The notes: generated by a model not told the origin, from the sequence alone. Positions 1-9,334 are shown, counted from the stretch's first letter. The stretch: DNA of 64,000 nt from Myxococcus landrumus (GCF_017301635.1 NZ_CP071091.1:3732001-3796000), one strand, 5' to 3'. Numbers and translations: made by a program.

Positions 1-1038
1 CACCTCGCGTGGCATGACCGGCCCCTCTCGGACCTGGTCGTCGGCAACTACTCGGTCGGAACCAACTGGCTCAGGGCGCTGTACATCCGCTTCGGTCGGC
101 AGATGGGCAGCAACGCGGTGGACCAGAACACCACCTGGTGGCGCCCGGACGCGGGCAATGCCCCGCGCGACCCCATGCACCCGACGCCGAACGACCCACA
201 GGCCTGGCGGGAGTTCGTGGTGGAGGAGCTGGAGCCGTTCCACCTCGCGCTCACCTCCGACAAGTCCCGCTCCGGAAGCATGGAGCGCACCTACCGCTTC
301 GACCCGCGCACGACGAAGGACGCCCCCCTGGGACTGCCCGCCGCGGGCGTGCTCACCATGATGGGGTCGATGTCCTCCTTCCCCCGCGAGCGCGTCCGGG
401 CCGCGCGCTTCCTGGAGATTTTCGCCTGCCAGAACTTCTCGCCGCCGCCCGCCGACGTGCACTTCCCTCCGCTGGAGATAGACCCCGCGACGGGCGGCAC
501 GTGCCTGCACTGCCACAAGACGCTGGACCCCGCGGCCATCGCCTTCAAGCGCTGGGACTTCACGCCGTTCCCCAGCTACTACGTCCCCTGGCCCTTCATC
601 GGCGGCATGGGCAACCAGCGTGTCACCGCGGAGTGGATCTCCGGCCGGTATCCACACACCGGCAATGCGCCGGGCCTGCGGTGGAAGAACGCGTTCCAGC
701 CCAACACCGTGCTGACGCCCGTCACCCCGGAGCAGCTCAAGGAGAACCCGGAGGCGGTGCTGCTCGACACGATGCCGGAGTCCTACACGCTGCTGGGCGA
801 ACACGGCGACGGCACCATGGGCCCGCTGGGCTTCGGCAAGCTGCTGGTCCGCTCCGGTGAGTTCGACCGCTGTGTCGCGCGGAAGGTCTACGCGATGTTC
901 ATCGGCCGGGAGCTGAACCCGGCCACGGAGAAGGGCTTCATCGACAAGCTCGCGAAGGAGTTCGTCGCGGGAGAGCGCAAGCTCCGGCCCTTCCTCCGCC
1001 ATCTCTTCGAACAGTCCGAGCTGCGGAGGGGCCTGTGA
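1..1038 (+). CDS. DUF1588-type heme-binding protein, C-terminal part (5' end outside window)
   Basis: The reading frame is open from the first base and ends at TGA 1036-1038, so only the last ~345 residues are present. A heme c motif CLHCH lies about 165 residues in, in the setting GTCLHCHKTLDPAAIAFKRW. This resembles the C-terminal region of the planctomycete/myxobacterial DUF1592-DUF1588-DUF1585 proteins, where a prolonged 'removal of coated group' segment precedes CxxCH. The protein is probably exported and binds heme. It is followed by a heme lipoprotein (1-base overlap) and a DUF1552 protein, the usual partner of this family, so the three are taken as one operon. The substrate and redox role are unknown. 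The exact domain name rests on pattern recall, not a search. Confidence 0.8.
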   Translation, partial: HLAWHDRPLSDLVVGNYSVGTNWLRALYIRFGRQMGSNAVDQNTTWWRPDAGNAPRDPMHPTPNDPQAWREFVVEELEPFHLALTSDKSRSGSMERTYRFDPRTTKDAPLGLPAAGVLTMMGSMSSFPRERVRAARFLEIFACQNFSPPPADVHFPPLEIDPATGGTCLHCHKTLDPAAIAFKRWDFTPFPSYYVPWPFIGGMGNQRVTAEWISGRYPHTGNAPGLRWKNAFQPNTVLTPVTPEQLKENPEAVLLDTMPESYTLLGEHGDGTMGPLGFGKLLVRSGEFDRCVARKVYAMFIGRELNPATEKGFIDKLAKEFVAGERKLRPFLRHLFEQSELRRGL

Positions 1039-2090
1039 TGCGCGCACCCCAGTGGTGGATGAAGGCCCTGGCGCTGGCCGTACTCGCGCTCAGCCAGGGC
1101 GCTTGCTTCGGTGACAGCTCCTACCAGAACAGGACCGACGGGCCACCGGACGCGGGAGGCGGCGGCACGTGTGCTCCGGAAAACGACAACGACGCGGTCC
1201 GCCTCGCGCTCGCGCCCGCCTGCGAGGGCTGCCACGTCAACGGCAACAAGCCGTTCTTCGCCTCGCTCGCCGCGTTCGAGAGCGGGCTCGTCTACAACGA
1301 GCGGTTCGTGAAGCGAGGGGACCCCGAGGGCAGCCTGCTCGTGCAGATGCTCAAGGGCACCGCGCCCGGCAGCTACGCCCAGATGCCTCCGGGACAGCCC
1401 TATGAGCAGCTCGTCTCCAGTGGCCGGGTGACGATGACCATCGCGCAAGTGGAGGCGTGGATTCGCGACCTGAAGGCGCCTCCCGCGCCCATGGATACGC
1501 CCTCCCCCGCCGAGTTCCGGGTCCGCCGGCTGACCGCCGAGGAGATGGTGGTGAGCCTGATGAACCAGCTCGGCCTCACGCTCGAGGACTTCGTCAGCAC
1601 CAGCAACCCCGACTGGCGCAACCGGGCCTACGTGGTGAACTGGAACAAGTTCTTCGTGTGGCCTGGAGACTGGGCCCCGGGCATCTCCGGCGAGTACGTC
1701 TCCGACCCGCGCACCGTCGAGCGCTTCGAGGCGCTCGGCGGCGGCAACTCCCTGGAGTACCGCAAGAAGGACCCGTCCTTCGGCCCCTCCGCCGCCCAGG
1801 CGCTGGTCCAGATGTCCCAGGCCTGGTGCGGGCGCGCGGTGGACAAGCAGAACAACAAGGCGGTGCTGCGCTTCGTCACCCTCGCGGACACCTCCACCAA
1901 GAACCCGGACGCGGTGCAGAAGAACCTGCGTGGCCTCTACCTGCGCATGCTGGGACAGCCCCCTTCGGACGCGGAGCTGAAGGCGCTGTACGAGCAGGTC
2001 TACCTCCCGCTCGAAGCGCAGAGCACTCGACTGGCCTGGGTGGGCACCTGCGCGGCGCTCATCCGTCACCCGCTGTGGATCACCTACTGA
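1038..2090 (+). CDS. Cytochrome c-like lipoprotein of the DUF1552 operon
   Basis: The protein has 350 residues. The chosen ATG 1038 overlaps the upstream TGA (TGATG) and has GGAGGGG 7 bases before it; a GTG directly upstream is possible. The N-terminus is a lipoprotein signal with lipobox LSQGAC, followed by a low-complexity Gly/Asp linker. A single heme motif CEGCH sits near residue 62, followed by a short cytochrome c-like segment ending around QVEAWIRDL. The C-terminal two thirds (from FRVRRLTAEEMV) resemble the helical part of DUF1587/DUF1592-like proteins. It is likely anchored in the outer or inner membrane, facing the periplasm or outside, and probably exchanges electrons with or forms a complex with its operon partners. 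That role is inferred from context. Confidence 0.82.
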   Translation: MRAPQWWMKALALAVLALSQGACFGDSSYQNRTDGPPDAGGGGTCAPENDNDAVRLALAPACEGCHVNGNKPFFASLAAFESGLVYNERFVKRGDPEGSLLVQMLKGTAPGSYAQMPPGQPYEQLVSSGRVTMTIAQVEAWIRDLKAPPAPMDTPSPAEFRVRRLTAEEMVVSLMNQLGLTLEDFVSTSNPDWRNRAYVVNWNKFFVWPGDWAPGISGEYVSDPRTVERFEALGGGNSLEYRKKDPSFGPSAAQALVQMSQAWCGRAVDKQNNKAVLRFVTLADTSTKNPDAVQKNLRGLYLRMLGQPPSDAELKALYEQVYLPLEAQSTRLAWVGTCAALIRHPLWITY

Positions 2091-2102
2091 GCCGAGGACC
2101 CC

Positions 2103-3680
2103 ATGCCGAACACTTCTCGACGCACCTTGCTCAAGTGGGCCCTCGGAGCCGGACAGATGGCGCTCCTCGACCGCGCGGGGCTCCTCGGCGCGGGCCTGGC
2201 GCACGCCGCCGAGCCGGATGTCCCCTCCCGCCTGGTCGTGCTCTACGTCCCGGGCGGCTTCCGTCCCGCGTACTACTTCACGCCGATGGAGGACGCGGAG
2301 ATTCCGCTCTGCGTCCCCCCGTCCGCGGGCTACCTCAGCGAGCCCGTCTTCTTCGAGGCGAACAAGGTGGTGAGCCTGGGGACACCCAACGGGGCGTACA
2401 AGCCGCTGCGCACGTGGCGCTCCTGGGACCCGGCCAACCCGGCGGCGCGAGGCGCCTTCAGCCCGCTCATGTATGGCTATCAGCACTTCGCGCTGCATGA
2501 GCAGCTCAGCGTGCTGCACGGCATCGACCAGGGGACGAACGACCACGCGAGCGCCTTCATCTCCGCGATGTGTGGCGTCGCAGGAGCCGACTATCGCGCG
2601 CCCGCGATGCACTCCATCATCGCGAACCACCTCTACGCGCGGCACCGGGAGACCCGGCCGCTTCCGTTCGTGGTGGTCTCCGGAGAGCGAGGCGTGCCCG
2701 CCGGCATGGGGTTGCCGTCGCATGCCTCGCCCGTGGGAGTCCCCTCCATCGACGCCCTCAAGCCGATGCTCTCCGCCAAGCCCACGGACAACGCCTGGTG
2801 GACCGGCCTGGACGCGCGCACGGAAGGCCCGGAGCTGGACGCGAAGGGCATGCCCACCGGAGCCGCCCTGAAGACGACCACGGTGGAGCGCTACTCCCTG
2901 GCGCGCGCGCAGCCCCTCCTCGGCCGCTCGACGGCGAAGGTGGACAACTACCTGGAGGGCCTGCATGGCTCGCTGTCCTCCGTCTCCCGCGTGCTGGCGA
3001 CGGACGTCGTGTCCTTGCTGGAGCGCACCAAGGGCATCGACTCGCTGAAGACGAACCGCCCCGCATACCTGGCGAACTACCTGAACGAGACGTTCACCTA
3101 CACGTTCGGCAACGCGAACTTCCACCTCACCGGGCTGGACCCGCGGATGGACATGGCGCTGCGCCTGCTCAAGTCGGACCTGTGCACGTCGCTGCATGTC
3201 TCCTTGCGGCTCGACTTCGACACGCACAACGGCGGCGGGCATGCGTTCAGCTGCGCGCATGGCCGCGGGCTGATGGACTGCATCGCGCGCTTCATGGGCG
3301 AGATGAAGAACACGCCCGCGCCGGGCAAGCCGGGCAAGACGCTGCTCGACGACTCCCTGGTCCTGGTGATGAGCGAGTTCGGCCGGAGCTGGGCCTCACG
3401 CGCGAACGACGGAAGCTACAACCTGCCGGACGACCACCACCCCTACACCTCGGTCGTCTTCGCGGGAGGAAACGTCGCGAACAACCGGCAGGTGGGGACG
3501 TACACGACGCGCGGACTCGGCACCCCGGTGGACATCATCGAGGAGACGGGCACGCCCTCGAAGCGCGTCCCCCGGTCCGCCGACGTCGTCACCACCGCCA
3601 TGCGCATCCTGGGCATGGAGCCCCACGAGTTCTTCATCCCGGGTGGCTACGGCGAGGTGGTGGGGCTCCGGAAGGGGTGA
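2103..3680 (+). CDS. DUF1552 family Tat-exported protein
   Basis: The protein has 525 residues and starts 12 bases after the heme lipoprotein gene, with CGAGGA ahead of the ATG. The N-terminus carries a twin-arginine signal (SRRTLLKWALGAGQ) ending near AHA. The body matches the DUF1552 family, which is related to DUF1501/sulfatase-like proteins: LYVPGGFRP near the start, HGIDQGTNDHASAF, and a C-terminal EFGRSW...DHHPYTSVVFAGG block. DUF1552 proteins are encoded next to heme proteins of the DUF1592/1588 type in planctomycetes and myxobacteria. The Tat route implies folding, possibly with a cofactor, before export. Enzymatic activity is not established for the family. Confidence 0.88.
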   Translation: MPNTSRRTLLKWALGAGQMALLDRAGLLGAGLAHAAEPDVPSRLVVLYVPGGFRPAYYFTPMEDAEIPLCVPPSAGYLSEPVFFEANKVVSLGTPNGAYKPLRTWRSWDPANPAARGAFSPLMYGYQHFALHEQLSVLHGIDQGTNDHASAFISAMCGVAGADYRAPAMHSIIANHLYARHRETRPLPFVVVSGERGVPAGMGLPSHASPVGVPSIDALKPMLSAKPTDNAWWTGLDARTEGPELDAKGMPTGAALKTTTVERYSLARAQPLLGRSTAKVDNYLEGLHGSLSSVSRVLATDVVSLLERTKGIDSLKTNRPAYLANYLNETFTYTFGNANFHLTGLDPRMDMALRLLKSDLCTSLHVSLRLDFDTHNGGGHAFSCAHGRGLMDCIARFMGEMKNTPAPGKPGKTLLDDSLVLVMSEFGRSWASRANDGSYNLPDDHHPYTSVVFAGGNVANNRQVGTYTTRGLGTPVDIIEETGTPSKRVPRSADVVTTAMRILGMEPHEFFIPGGYGEVVGLRKG

Positions 3681-3699
3681 GCGCCGGAGCCCGCGGCGC

Positions 3700-5058
3700 C
3701 TACAGCCGCACCAGCTCCACGTCGTCCATGTGAATGAAGTTGGCGCCATTGCCCGCGGTGACGCGGGAGTGGAAGCCCACTTCGAGAGCGCCGCCGGTGA
3801 CGGAGATGACCGGCGACTCCACCTGGGTCCACGCACCATGGGTGCCCAGGTCCGTGAAGGCCGGCGCGCACTGGGCACACGTCTTGGCCTGGATGCGCGC
3901 CAGGTCGAAGGTGCCTCCCTTCCGTACCCACGCGCGGACCTTGTAGTTGCCAGACGCCAGCCCCGACACCACCTGGTACGTCCACACCTCGAAGGGCGCG
4001 CCGTTGCTCCAGTGCGTCAGGTGGTAGCTGCCCGAGTGCCCTCCGTTGTGCGTCTCGCTGAAGTCCGCCGCCTCGGTGCCGTTGGGGCTCCAGGTCGACC
4101 AGCCGCTCATGTCCGACTCGAAGCTGGGATTGGTCACCGCGCCACCGGGCGCACCGCCCGCCTGGTACCAGCGAACCCACTCCACCTCCATCGTCTTGCG
4201 CTGCCCCAACGGCAGGTCGATGGCGCTCGCCGGGGCATTGCCATACCAGTTTCCACCCAGCGCCAGGTTCAGCAGGATGTAGTGGTTCTGCTGGAAGGCC
4301 GCCGCGTTGTGGAAGAAGTCCGCGTTCGCCCGGACCTGGTTGTCCAGACGGAACACCATGCGGTCCGCGGCCCACTCCAGTTCGTAGATGTGGAAGGCAT
4401 CCGCCAGGCTGTAGCCCCGGTTCGCCCCCGAGCCCCAGTGCATCGCGCCCTCGCCCCAGTGCGTGGCCACCTTCATCCAGGAGGGCTCGTTCGAGTGCCA
4501 CTCGAGGATGTCGATTTCACCGGCCGCGGGCCACCCCACGCTGGAGATGTTCGCCCCCAGCGTCCAGAACGCCGGCCACATCCCGTAGCCCGAGGGCACC
4601 TTGATGCTGGCCACCAGCTTGCCGTAGCGCCGCTCCACCTTGCCCTTGGTGTGGAGGCGCCCCGAATAGAAGGAACGCGCACCCCACCCGGCACAGCGCG
4701 AGTCATTGGGCGCGTCCTGCGTGCGCTCGGCGGTGAGAATCAGCTTGCCGCCGCTCACCGTGACGTTCTGCGCGCGAGGGAACTCCAGCTCTTCCGTGCC
4801 GAAGTTGCAGTTGCCCGTCACCGGGTCGTAGTTGCTCGTCAGGACGTTCCAGTTCGCCGCATTCAGTCCCGTGCCCGTGAAGTCGTCCTGCCACGCCAGG
4901 CTCCAACCCGGTCCCGGGTCATACGCCTGCTCCTCCTGCGCCTGCTCCACCAACGGTGGCGGCGGAGACTCCACGGGCGCTTGTGCCTCACAGCCCGCGA
5001 CGGACAACCCCACCACCACCCACCACGCGCCCCAACCCCCTTCGGCCCTTCGTGCCAT
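3700..5058 (-). CDS. Glycoside hydrolase family 16 lipoprotein with C-terminal carbohydrate-binding domain
   Basis: The protein has 452 residues. A lipoprotein signal ends in LSVAGC (Cys23) and is followed by a Pro/Gln/Glu linker. Residues ~50-305 form a GH16 beta-jelly-roll catalytic domain. The diagnostic motif ExDxxE reads EIDILE, with Glu181 as predicted nucleophile, Asp183 assisting and Glu186 as acid/base; the conserved WPAFWTLG lies just before it. Residues ~312-452 form a beta-sandwich that resembles CBM4/9-type modules (NPSFESDMSGW start). The likely substrate is a beta-1,3 or mixed-linkage glucan such as laminarin or fungal wall glucan, which suits a predator or polymer degrader; exact specificity cannot be read. 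The gene converges on the DUF1552 operon with a 19-base gap. Confidence 0.93.
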   Translation of the reverse strand: MARRAEGGWGAWWVVVGLSVAGCEAQAPVESPPPPLVEQAQEEQAYDPGPGWSLAWQDDFTGTGLNAANWNVLTSNYDPVTGNCNFGTEELEFPRAQNVTVSGGKLILTAERTQDAPNDSRCAGWGARSFYSGRLHTKGKVERRYGKLVASIKVPSGYGMWPAFWTLGANISSVGWPAAGEIDILEWHSNEPSWMKVATHWGEGAMHWGSGANRGYSLADAFHIYELEWAADRMVFRLDNQVRANADFFHNAAAFQQNHYILLNLALGGNWYGNAPASAIDLPLGQRKTMEVEWVRWYQAGGAPGGAVTNPSFESDMSGWSTWSPNGTEAADFSETHNGGHSGSYHLTHWSNGAPFEVWTYQVVSGLASGNYKVRAWVRKGGTFDLARIQAKTCAQCAPAFTDLGTHGAWTQVESPVISVTGGALEVGFHSRVTAGNGANFIHMDDVELVRL

Positions 5059-5157
5059 GTGCGCCTCCTGGAATGAGTCCGAGCTGGACTTTCTAGAATT
5101 TACGACTTTGCCACTCCAGAAGGCAGCACCGCCCGCACAGCCACTGTTCTCCTTCGC

Positions 5158-6024
5158 TCACGCCCCCAGCGCATCCAGGTCGAAGTCGGCGGTGTCACCC
5201 ACACCCGACAGCTTGTAGAGCTCCTTGAGATTCGCGTGGAAGTCCTTCGGGTCGAGCCGGAACAGCCTGAAGTCCTGTCCCTGCCGTTTGTAGTCGACCC
5301 CGCCCATCTTGAGCGTCCGCGGCTCGTCGTCGAGCGCGCCGATGTACTTCCCGCCCGAGAAGGTCCGCACCGCCGAGGTATCCAGCAGGGTGAAGGTCTG
5401 GAAGATCCACTCGCGCTGAGACAGTCCGATGAACCAGCGAATCTCCCGGAGCTTGTCGAGGTGCTGGCAGGGGTCACCCTGCTTGGTCGCGCGCGGTGAC
5501 TCCAGCCATTCGTTCAGGGTCAGGAACGGCATCGCCACGTTGCAGTTGTTTTGATAGAGATAATAGTGCGAGTTCCCGTTTGTCCCCTCCGGCGGCAGGT
5601 AGAGGACATACGAGTGGCCCAGCGGCTGCGAATCCACTCTCAGCAGGTAGTGGTGGGCCTTGGAGCGGGTCTGGAGCTTGAACTTCACCAGCTCGAAGTC
5701 CGACATGACGGAAGCAGGGGCAGCCTGCCTCTGCGCCGAGATGTCTGTCTCGAAGGACTGGAGCATCATGCCGCACAGCCAGTTCGCGAGCTGGCCGCAG
5801 GTCTGCGGCAGGTAGATGGCCGGAACCGGCTCGGGATTGTCGGGGTCCTCGCAACTGTAGGGCCACATGTCATCCAGCGACTGGCGCGGATTCTCGGGTG
5901 CGGAGTCCGCCTTGGCGAGCGCCGGCGTGAGCCCCAAGGCATACAAGGCATTGAGCTGCTTGAAGCGCTCCTCCCTGCGGCTGGAGTCCGCCACGAGCTT
6001 GCGTACCCACGTATCCATGTCCAT
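5158..6024 (-). CDS. Hypothetical cytoplasmic protein, 288 aa
   Basis: Start ATG 6024 is preferred because GGGAG lies 9 bases upstream; the frame stays open to 6159, but the extra residues look non-coding. The protein opens with MDMDTWVRKLVADSSRREERF and has no signal peptide or membrane segment. It is rich in aromatic and polar residues, for example YSCEDPDNPEPVPAIYLPQ and RTLKMGGVDYKRQGQDFRLF. I do not recognise a family. It lies between two exported-protein genes on the same strand, but the 133-base gap after GH16 and the terminator at 6113-6148 suggest it is transcribed separately from the metallopeptidase gene. Confidence 0.75.
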   Translation of the reverse strand: MDMDTWVRKLVADSSRREERFKQLNALYALGLTPALAKADSAPENPRQSLDDMWPYSCEDPDNPEPVPAIYLPQTCGQLANWLCGMMLQSFETDISAQRQAAPASVMSDFELVKFKLQTRSKAHHYLLRVDSQPLGHSYVLYLPPEGTNGNSHYYLYQNNCNVAMPFLTLNEWLESPRATKQGDPCQHLDKLREIRWFIGLSQREWIFQTFTLLDTSAVRTFSGGKYIGALDDEPRTLKMGGVDYKRQGQDFRLFRLDPKDFHANLKELYKLSGVGDTADFDLDALGA

Positions 6025-6112
6025 CGCAACGTGCTCCCGAAGAGGGGGGAAACACAGATTCACCTGGAGTGACACCTGTCGCCAAGTGAAACCCGCGGAT
6101 GGACACAAGCCC

Positions 6113-6148
6113 CAAAAGAAAACGGGGGCGGCCTGACTGGCGCCCCCG
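6113..6148 (-). terminator. Intrinsic terminator of the M35-type peptidase gene
   Basis: On the minus strand an 8-bp perfect stem (CGGGGGCG / CGCCCCCG, arms 6141-6148 and 6123-6130) with a 10-base loop is followed directly by TTTTCTTTT. It lies 34 bases downstream of the stop at 6182. This is the clearest rho-independent terminator in the window. Confidence 0.85.
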
Positions 6149-6181
6149 CGTCCCCTCACCTCAAGTCATCCACACCCGGCC

Positions 6182-7288
6182 CTACTGCCGAGGCGTGTTC
6201 TCCGCGAAGTACTCGTGGCTGTCCGCGTTGTCGCGCGCGCGCCCGGGATTGGAGTTCGCCAGGCCCCTGCAAGCGTTCTGGCCGTAGGCCCAGTCATCCG
6301 TGTCCGCCACCGCCGTGAAGTGGCTCATCTCGTGAATCAGCGTGCCGGCCTTGGAGTCGGTCCCCGTCGGGGGCGCGGACCAGAAGAGGTTGCACACGTA
6401 GATGCGGTACGGCCGGCTCTTGTACACGTACGCGTAGACGTTGTCCGTGCAACCACAATCGATGATGACCGGCTTCGTATCGAAGGCACCCTTGATGGTG
6501 TTGAAGTGCGTGCGAATCTGGTTCCGGGTCGTCGCGTTGTACGGCCCGAACCACGTCTTGAAGCGCGTGTAAGGCGACGGCGGGTTGTTGAGCCAGCTCA
6601 CGGAGCCGTTGGCCATCGTCTTCGCGTCGTTGAACGCCCGGGTCGCCTGGGTGGTGCGCGTCGCATTGCAGTTCGCGGTGGTCAACGCCATGGCGGAAAC
6701 AGAGCCAACCTCCTCGGCCCCCGGGTCGACGAAGGGACGGCCCTCGACGAAGACACTCAGGCTCTCCGAGCTCAGTTGCGACACATCGGCCTGGCCCTCG
6801 GTGGAGTCTTGAACGCCCGCGCCGTACCGCAGGCTGTAGTTCCCCGTGCGCGCGAAGTCATAGGTGGCCGCCAGGTCCACCGTGTACGAAACACTCTCGC
6901 CCCCCGCCAGGCTCAGGTAGTCGCTCGGCTGCGGCGGGCCCCACTTGTAGTACCGCCCCTGGTACTCCACCGCGGCGCCGTCCACCGACACCGAGAACAG
7001 GTCCGACTTGAGGCCCTCCACGGGTGTGTCCCTTTTCAACAGACGCACCGTGCCCTGCGTGACGTTGGTGAGTGTCACCGTCACACTCACGCCCTCGCTC
7101 GCGGCCAAGGACTGGCGGGGAACGGACAGCGTCACTGTCACATCCCCAGCGACGGCGTCTCGCACCGTCTCCGCTTCGACAAGCACCTCGCCCGCATGCT
7201 CATCCGGTGAACCACAAGCCCCCAGCAGCGAGGCACTGACAACAACGCCCATCCACCAGTTGATGCGACCACGTGAACAAAACTGCAT
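6182..7288 (-). CDS. M35-type (aspzincin) zinc metallopeptidase lipoprotein
   Basis: The protein has 368 residues. Start ATG 7288 has GGAAG 6 bases upstream. The lipobox is LLGAC (Cys25). Residues ~45-185 resemble the Ig-like propeptide found in bacterial peptidyl-Lys metallopeptidases. Residues ~205-368 are the catalytic domain, with HEMSH (His319, Glu320, His323) and a downstream DDWAYG. The latter fits the aspzincin DxxYG signature, with Asp332 as predicted third zinc ligand. Cys pairs around CNATR, IDCGC and YVC suggest disulfides. Family members cut at Lys or Lys/Arg. The enzyme should act outside the cell while lipid-anchored or after release. It is a plausible predation or nutrient-scavenging enzyme. 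Confidence 0.9.
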   Translation of the reverse strand: MQFCSRGRINWWMGVVVSASLLGACGSPDEHAGEVLVEAETVRDAVAGDVTVTLSVPRQSLAASEGVSVTVTLTNVTQGTVRLLKRDTPVEGLKSDLFSVSVDGAAVEYQGRYYKWGPPQPSDYLSLAGGESVSYTVDLAATYDFARTGNYSLRYGAGVQDSTEGQADVSQLSSESLSVFVEGRPFVDPGAEEVGSVSAMALTTANCNATRTTQATRAFNDAKTMANGSVSWLNNPPSPYTRFKTWFGPYNATTRNQIRTHFNTIKGAFDTKPVIIDCGCTDNVYAYVYKSRPYRIYVCNLFWSAPPTGTDSKAGTLIHEMSHFTAVADTDDWAYGQNACRGLANSNPGRARDNADSHEYFAENTPRQ

Positions 7289-7387
7289 GTCGGACTTCCT
7301 TTCGAGGACTGCTCCGACTTCTCTGATGCCCGCCTGGATTTGAGACAAGCAATTCGAGCATTCCTCGCAAGTAAGCCGACCACCACC

Positions 7388-8797
7388 TCACAGTCGGAAG
7401 ACGAGCACGTCCTTGTCCCCAGGGCTCATCCACACGATGGCATCAAGCGTGGGGAAGTAGATGGCCCGCCGCCGCGCGATGCCGCTCTGGAGGGTGGGAG
7501 CTGCGTTGGCGAAGGTCTTCGGGCGCAGCGTCGCGGGCGAGGTCTTCAGGTCGAGCTCCAGCCAGGTCATGCCGCTGTTGAGCTTCGTATAGACCCAGTA
7601 GATGTCCTCGGACGGCACGTAGACCATGCCATGGCCGTCGGTGGCGTGGTCCGTGTCGGGGAACGAGGCGAGCGACAGGCCCCCTTCGTAGTTCCACGTC
7701 GACCCCGACGAGAGCACCGCATGGGTCGCCACGTCGTAGCGCTGCCAGCGCCCGGGGGAGGCGTAGAACCCCGCACTGTGGGGCGGTGTGAAGAAGGTCA
7801 CGATGTCGCCGTGCTGCGTGTAGGCGGCGCCACTCCAATCCCAGCTCCCCCAGGTGGAGCGCGGAGCGAGCCAGGTGTTGTCGCGCAAGTCATAGTCGGC
7901 GGCGAAGGGGCCACTGGAGCCACTGGAGCCAATCACCAGCTTCGACTCGTGGTCGAGCACCGCGATGACCTCCTCCGTGAGGGCCGTCTCATCACCGTTG
8001 GCGCGAGGGTGCGTCTTGACGGTCCACTGGTGGCTCGCGAGCGAGTACCGCCACAGCCTGCGACACGCGATGACCAGCTCGTTGCTGTCGGGGACGTAGA
8101 TGAAGCCGTCGTAGACGTGCCGCGCCGTGGGATTGCCCATCGGGTTGCTCGTGGTGCGGTCCCAGAAGATTTCGTCGTAGTACCAGCGGTCGCGCTGCGC
8201 CCAGGTGCCCGCGGAGACCTCCGCGTTGTAGGCCGCGCGCGACTCGGGGCAACCCGCGAAGGTGCCGGACTCGCGATACGCCTTGCTCCAGAGGTTGGTG
8301 TCGCTGGGCATGTGCTCAATCGACCAGCGCATGAAGTCGAGGTCGAAGCGGTAGATGCCGTTGTTGCTCGAGTCGCCGTGGCCACCGCCATGGCGCCACA
8401 ACCGCCGCCCGGTGAGGTCGAAGGCCGGCGCGTTCCACGCCTCCGTGACGCCGTTCCAGCCCTGGCTGCCGTAGTCCCGCCACCCGGGAATGGCGGCCTG
8501 CACCTGCGCCCCGAGCCCCTGGAGCTTCGTGTCCGCGACACTCACCCACCGGCCCCGAGGCACCAGCGCCCAGCTCGCCGCGTTCACCCGGCCGTCGCTG
8601 TCGCGCCCGGGGGTCCACACGTCGTTGCTGAAACCGCCCGCCTGAGTCCCCTGCCCCCACCCCGGAGAGACACCGGCATCACGGACACCCGCGTCGGGCA
8701 CCTCTGAACCCGCGTCGCCCGAAGACCCCGCGTCAGCCGCAGAGACAGACCCCGCACAGCCCGAGAGCAGCAACAGCGCCACCAGCCATCGTGTCAT
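7388..8797 (-). CDS. Beta-propeller (kelch/galactose-oxidase-like) lipoprotein
   Basis: The protein has 469 residues, with signal MTRWLVALLLLSGC and lipobox LLSGC. An Asp/Ala/Gly-rich linker (DAGSSGDAGSEVPDAGVRDAG) follows, typical of myxobacterial lipoproteins. The rest is made of Trp-rich beta repeats (GGHGDSSNNGIYRFDL, LWRYSLASHQW, HGMVYVPSEDIYWVY), consistent with a propeller of the galactose-oxidase/kelch fold. No catalytic Cys-Tyr copper motif is obvious. It is probably a surface binding or scaffold protein. No strong ribosome binding site is visible before ATG 8797. Confidence 0.82.
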   Translation of the reverse strand: MTRWLVALLLLSGCAGSVSAADAGSSGDAGSEVPDAGVRDAGVSPGWGQGTQAGGFSNDVWTPGRDSDGRVNAASWALVPRGRWVSVADTKLQGLGAQVQAAIPGWRDYGSQGWNGVTEAWNAPAFDLTGRRLWRHGGGHGDSSNNGIYRFDLDFMRWSIEHMPSDTNLWSKAYRESGTFAGCPESRAAYNAEVSAGTWAQRDRWYYDEIFWDRTTSNPMGNPTARHVYDGFIYVPDSNELVIACRRLWRYSLASHQWTVKTHPRANGDETALTEEVIAVLDHESKLVIGSSGSSGPFAADYDLRDNTWLAPRSTWGSWDWSGAAYTQHGDIVTFFTPPHSAGFYASPGRWQRYDVATHAVLSSGSTWNYEGGLSLASFPDTDHATDGHGMVYVPSEDIYWVYTKLNSGMTWLELDLKTSPATLRPKTFANAAPTLQSGIARRRAIYFPTLDAIVWMSPGDKDVLVFRL

Positions 8798-8922
8798 GGC
8801 GAAAGTGTAGAGCGAGTGGCTGACACAAATGGGAAACAGATGCAGCGGACCTACGGGCGAGGGTGCCGAGCCTCACGAGGAGCTCGACACCCCACGCCCC
8901 ACCCGCCGGAGGCAGAGACAGG

Positions 8923-9216
8923 TCAGAACGGGCTCGCGCAGGCCGAGTCGGGAATGACGACCTTCTCGAACTCCGTCACCCGGCCCCACCTTCCGAGCGG
9001 AATTCCACAAGAACACGTCCGGATGCCGACGAGCGTCGTCAGCGTCGCGTCGCTGTAATAGTTGTATTGGAATGTAGAGTCACAGGGGGGCGGCGCTTCG
9101 CCGTGATGCGACATGTCGACTTCCCGCGGCTCCGAGGCGGCCTCGGGGCCTCCGCAAGCCACCGCCAGGAGAGAAACCGCGAGCCCCAGACCGCGAGTCA
9201 CCAGGTTGAAACGCAT
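8923..9216 (-). CDS. DUF6289-like small secreted lipoprotein
   Basis: The protein has 97 residues. ATG 9216 has AAGGA 7 bases upstream. The signal ends in LLAVACGG (lipobox), and a short acidic spacer precedes a ~60-residue core holding YNYYSDATLTTLVGIRTC, SCG, GRWGRVTEF and a final Cys. The same core pattern (YYSDATxxTxVGxRxC, then WGxxTxF) recurs in the gene at 42956-43231, so the two are paralogues of one small Cys-containing family. I relate it to DUF6289 from memory. The conserved cysteines suggest an extracellular disulfide-stabilised peptide. Function is unknown. Confidence 0.8.
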   Translation of the reverse strand: MRFNLVTRGLGLAVSLLAVACGGPEAASEPREVDMSHHGEAPPPCDSTFQYNYYSDATLTTLVGIRTCSCGIPLGRWGRVTEFEKVVIPDSACASPF

Positions 9217-9334
9217 GGGTTCATCCTTGTCTAGCATTGGGTGAACACCCTTCAGCCGCTGTCGACGGGAGGGCGTCTCGCCAGTATGTCTCGCGCTGGT
9301 ATTTCTTGAAAGTCGGCTATTCCCAACCTCGGAC

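Noticed and set aside
888..3260. 790-residue open frame on the minus strand
   Set aside because: Arg/Gly/Val/His-rich antisense shadow of the heme lipoprotein and DUF1552 genes; no domain and no ribosome site.
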